From Apiotrichum sp. Y4204 (lineage: Eukaryota > Basidiomycota > Tremellomycetes > Trichosporonales > Trichosporonaceae): 21,837 bases of DNA. The translations under genes were made by a program, and so were the position numbers. Positions 19,224 to 21,837 of this stretch are shown here, one piece after another (position 1 is the stretch's first letter; every line of letters begins with the position of its first letter). The stretch covers positions 1 through 21,837 of the forward strand of contig JAMYHL010000161.1 of NCBI GenBank assembly GCA_025531455.1. The letters are read 5' to 3'. Under the pieces are notes generated by a model that searched no databases, was not told where the DNA came from, and saw nothing but the letters and a program-made list of their open reading frames with translations.

Positions 19224-20936
19224 TCACTCAGACTCATCCACAAGGAGCGCGGCCTTGAGGGCCCACATGGTGTCGAGGATGCAGAGGTACTCGGAGACGG
19301 CAGTTTCGGCAGCGAGGGCCTCTTGCGCAGAGCCGAGAGCCTCACTGGAGAGTTTGGCGCCACGGCCCGTGGGGCCCGCGTCGGCCACCGCGCGCGCAGC
19401 AATCACGGCTTCTGGAAGCAGCACGAGGTGGATGAATTCGCTTTGCTCGATGGGGCAGAGCGCAGCGACGCGGTACTGGCCGTTAAGCCGCTCCAGCTCG
19501 AAAGGCAGCCAGTCCACGAGTGCCCGCTCGAGCCCACGGATGTCCCCGGCAGTCATGTTGCCAAAAGAGAAAAGCGCCTCCATGCGTTCGCGCCGCCAGG
19601 AATAGGCCTCGAGTCGGAAGAACAGGTCTGTGCGCCAATTTGCGGATTGCACGCGGTCACGGAGGAGACTGCAGAGGTGAGGGCCGAGTTGCCTCAAGTC
19701 CACGTTCAGCGTTTGACGACCGGCTGGGGCGTGATATAGACCCAGCTTGGCATCCTTGATGCGAAGGTGGTCGTCCTTGCACATGAGGAAGATGACACGC
19801 GCGCGGGGGACCGTGTGCTCTGCCTCGTCGCTGTCCTGCACGGTGACGAGGTCGTCGGCAGTGCGGACGACGGTGGCAGGCCACCAGGCGTTGAGCGCGA
19901 AGAGTGCACACGCCTCTCCTGCTACAGGGCGATGGGGTTCCGAGGTGCGACGTCGCTTGGCGGTCTGGAGAAAGGAGGGGGACCGCGCACGACGGGCACG
20001 ACGACGGCTGGCACGCCGCTCGGCCGCGGCCTTGGCCTTGGCACGACGAGTGGCCTCATCATCATCGGACGAGTCGTCTGAGAACAAGTCGTGCTGAGAG
20101 TCCGAGTCCGAGGCGTGGAGGTGCACGTCCTGATCGACAGGCTGGGTCTGGTCGACGTGCTGGCCTTGCTGCGAGCTGTGCTCGTCTTGTTCGGAAGCTT
20201 CGTCGCTGTCGTGCTGGACACGATCTTGCTGGTGGTGATCGGAGGCGTCGTGCTGGACCTCGTCAACATGTTGTACCGCAGCTTGCTCGTCGTGCTCGAC
20301 CTTTGCTTTTTGCTGGACTTTGTCCCCTTCCTGGTTGACCTCGCCGACCCGTTCGTTGTCCTGCTCAGCGGCCGGCACGCCGGCTGGCGGCTCAACTCGC
20401 TGTTCATCTTCGTCCCAGAGAGCGTCGAATCGAGCCATGTCGAGTCCCCGGCCATACAAGTCGGGCAACAAAGGGTGGTCGTGATTGACGTCATCGGCCA
20501 TGTCCACCAGGGCTTTCAGCGCCTCGCCAAACCGTGCAAAGCAGTCGTGTAGTGCCAGCGCAGTGGGGTGCGCCTCAAAGTGCGTGATGTCCATTCTCCG
20601 CGCCGCGTTCACAAACGAGGTGGCTGCCGTTTTGATAAAGGCGGTTTCGGCGATGAAGTTCGCGTGCTGCAGGATCGGCATGAACGGCTCGTGTTCGGGT
20701 GCGTGTTGTTGCTCGCGACGCCGTGCGAGTGCGCGTCTGCGGCCAGTCTTAAGCAAGTCCCGCAGCGTGCGCTGAAGCTGGCTGATCGCGGCGACCTCGT
20801 CGACAAAGGTGCGCGGACCGTCAGCCTGTGGTCAGTATCTCCATCCACCTCCGAGAACGCAATCTACCCCACAGACGGCTTTCCGCAACGCCGTTCCACC
20901 GCAGGACAGCCCCATGCACGCCATCGGACTCACCAT
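19224..20936 (-). CDS. Putative chromatin protein with Tudor/PWWP-like domain, about 534 aa
   Basis: The main exon is 20825-19224 (533 codons, then TGA). The frame stays open upstream of the first internal TTG/ATG to a TGA at about 20835, and an acceptor (CTGACCACAG) sits exactly there. The ATG at 20936 is followed at once by GTGAGT. One model is therefore an ATG-only exon plus a 108-nt intron, giving an N-terminus MADGPRTFVDEVAA. The other is a 42-nt intron (20867-20826) with 23 extra residues; both keep frame. Domains (first model): helical N-terminus (5-135); acidic Gln/His/Asp-rich linker (about 140-258) ending in a Ser/Asp run; basic Arg-rich NLS-like patch (260-297); Tudor/PWWP-like fold (303-349: FALNAWWPATVVR...VTVQDSDEAEHTVPRARVIFL); helical C-terminus with LVLLPEAVIAA, which resembles the tail of PWWP proteins. 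A nuclear histone-reader or adaptor role is inferred; the orthologue is unknown. Confidence 0.75.
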
Positions 20937-21380
20937 GATGACGGATGCGCGTCAGGCCGAGAACTGTGGTGGATGCGTGGACGGGAGGGCGAGGTGCTGG
21001 ACGGTGGAGAACAATAGGGGTCCCTGTGTGCTCAGCTGACACGGTGTGCATTGGATTGCTGCTGCGTGCCATCCCACGCATCCCTGTACTGACGACAAGT
21101 GCGTCATGCTCACATGGCCCCAGCCTGCCTGCCTGTTCACCCCTACTCTTGCTAATGCCGCAATCGCCATCACATGTGGCGTGGGACGTGTGTTTGACAG
21201 CGAGCACAGTAGTGCCTGTGTCGTGTGTGTGGGACAATGGGTGGCGACAGAATAGGTAGGATGGGTGGAGTGGGGAATGTGGGTGTGGCTAGACTGTCGG
21301 CGATAGGCGTTAAGGAAGGGGAATGCGTACTGGCGTGGGGGGAGGCAAGCCGAGAGCCAGGCGGTGTTCTCATACCGCCG
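20937..21380. other. 5' flank of the chromatin-protein gene
   Basis: On the minus strand the 100 nt before the ATG at 20936 are C/T-rich, as in many fungal promoters and leaders. ORFs in this interval (for example minus 20821-21237) cross the promoter and intron and have no recognisable content. No other gene is supported. Confidence 0.5.
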
Positions 21381-21475
21381 CGGGGTTATACGAGTGGCGA
21401 GGCTATGCTGGCGTTAGAGGACGGGCGATCAAGCCTGCGCGGGGGTTCGAATCCGTGGCAAGCAGAGATACTTTT
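21381..21475 (+). pseudogene. Degenerate tRNA-Leu(UAG)-like element
   Basis: In order it shows a D-loop string CGAGTGGCGAGGC (21391-21403), a possible anticodon arm CTGGC-GTTAGAG-GACGG (about 21408-21424) with T33 and anticodon TAG, a variable-arm-like GGGC...GCCT, a perfect B box GGTTCGAATCC (21444-21454), and TTTT at 21472-21475 as a Pol III terminator. Spacing from D-loop to T-loop is within a few nt of class II (Leu) tRNAs. Against it, the D stem is broken, the T stem has an apparent 3-G insertion, and no 7-bp acceptor stem can be formed with the bases after the T arm. It is a tRNA relic or a chance resemblance, not a functional gene. Confidence 0.3.
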
Positions 21476-21484
21476 GGCGTCCGG

Positions 21485-21735
21485 GACATGTTGGTACGGT
21501 GAGTAGTGTGAAATATGTGAAATATGTGAGGAGTGAGTGAGAATGAGACCGTGAGTCGGATATGATATGATATGAGATGCAGAGACGAATGAGGATGGGA
21601 ATGAGGAGAGCAAAGATCAAGATGATGAAGAAGAGGAGACAGAAAGGTGACGACGACGATGGATGAAGATGGATGAGAATGAACAAAGACGAAGAGAGAG
21701 AGAGAGAGATGAGAGAGAGATGAGACGAAGAGATG
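21485..21735 (+). repeat. GA-rich strand-asymmetric simple sequence
   Basis: About 250 nt is nearly all A and G on the plus strand with scattered T. It contains GTGAAATAT twice, ATATG repeats (about 21560-21575), GATGAAGATGGATGA-type strings and (GA)n runs near 21691-21720. The opposite strand gives Ser/Leu/Ile-rich false ORFs. It could be a pyrimidine-rich promoter of a minus-strand gene, but none is visible in the expected place. Confidence 0.7.
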
Positions 21736-21826
21736 TGGCGTGTACAATATGGTACAAAAATGTGCAAAAAACACAACACCCACGGGGCTGACAAAATCAC
21801 ACTCTTCCCATTTGAAGTGCAGCGCT

Positions 21827-21837
21827 CCCCCCCCCCC
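21827..21837 (+). repeat. Terminal C11 run
   Basis: The window ends inside a run of at least 11 C. With the G tract at 1623-1700 this suggests that long G/C homopolymers are common here and may have broken the assembly. Confidence 0.9.

Overview
The window looks like nuclear DNA of a filamentous or yeast-like fungus, most likely a basidiomycete with compact introns. The one gene I could rebuild fully is an NCS1 purine-cytosine permease with ten introns of only 32-41 nt. Nearly all of them start GTGAGT (or a close variant) and end in a 10-mer of the form CTNANNNNAG. Coding DNA is GC-rich at third positions, and there are no prokaryotic signals. The exact lineage cannot be fixed from the sequence.

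Layout. Positions 1-5812 hold little that can be supported: one moderately coding-like minus-strand ORF (668-1333), a proline-rich ORF created by a 78-nt almost pure G tract (1623-1700), and about 4 kb with no credible gene. Positions 5813-6319 encode a small cysteine-rich, N-glycosylation-rich protein with a GPI-type C-terminus but no visible signal peptide. From about 6.9 kb (perhaps 6.5 kb) to about 14.7 kb lies the main feature: a diverged tandem array of about 41 units with a mean period near 190 bp. It is non-coding, and I do not recognise it as a known satellite family. Units share a TGGGGG block and, 60-80 bp later, a CTCGGTTTTGCGCA block. They fall into contiguous subfamilies, and the best conserved core lies at about 10.5-12.0 kb.

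Positions 15012-16935 (minus) carry the permease (11 exons, 521 aa). Positions 16936-19223 are intergenic, with an unsupported GC-rich part, GA/GT microsatellites, a T30 tract and a striking cluster of 14 ATGCAT palindromes. Positions 19224-20936 (minus) encode a putative chromatin protein: an acidic Gln/His-rich middle, a basic patch and a Tudor/PWWP-like fold. Its reading frame is extended upstream by an intron that may leave an ATG-only first exon. The right end has a degenerate tRNA-Leu-like element, a GA-rich strand-asymmetric stretch, and a terminal C11 run where the window stops.

No operon-like link between the genes is visible. The array separates the GPI-type protein gene from the permease. 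Its nucleosome-sized period, layered subfamilies and lack of ORFs make a satellite with a chromosomal role (centromere, heterochromatin or subtelomere) the leading idea, but this is inference only.
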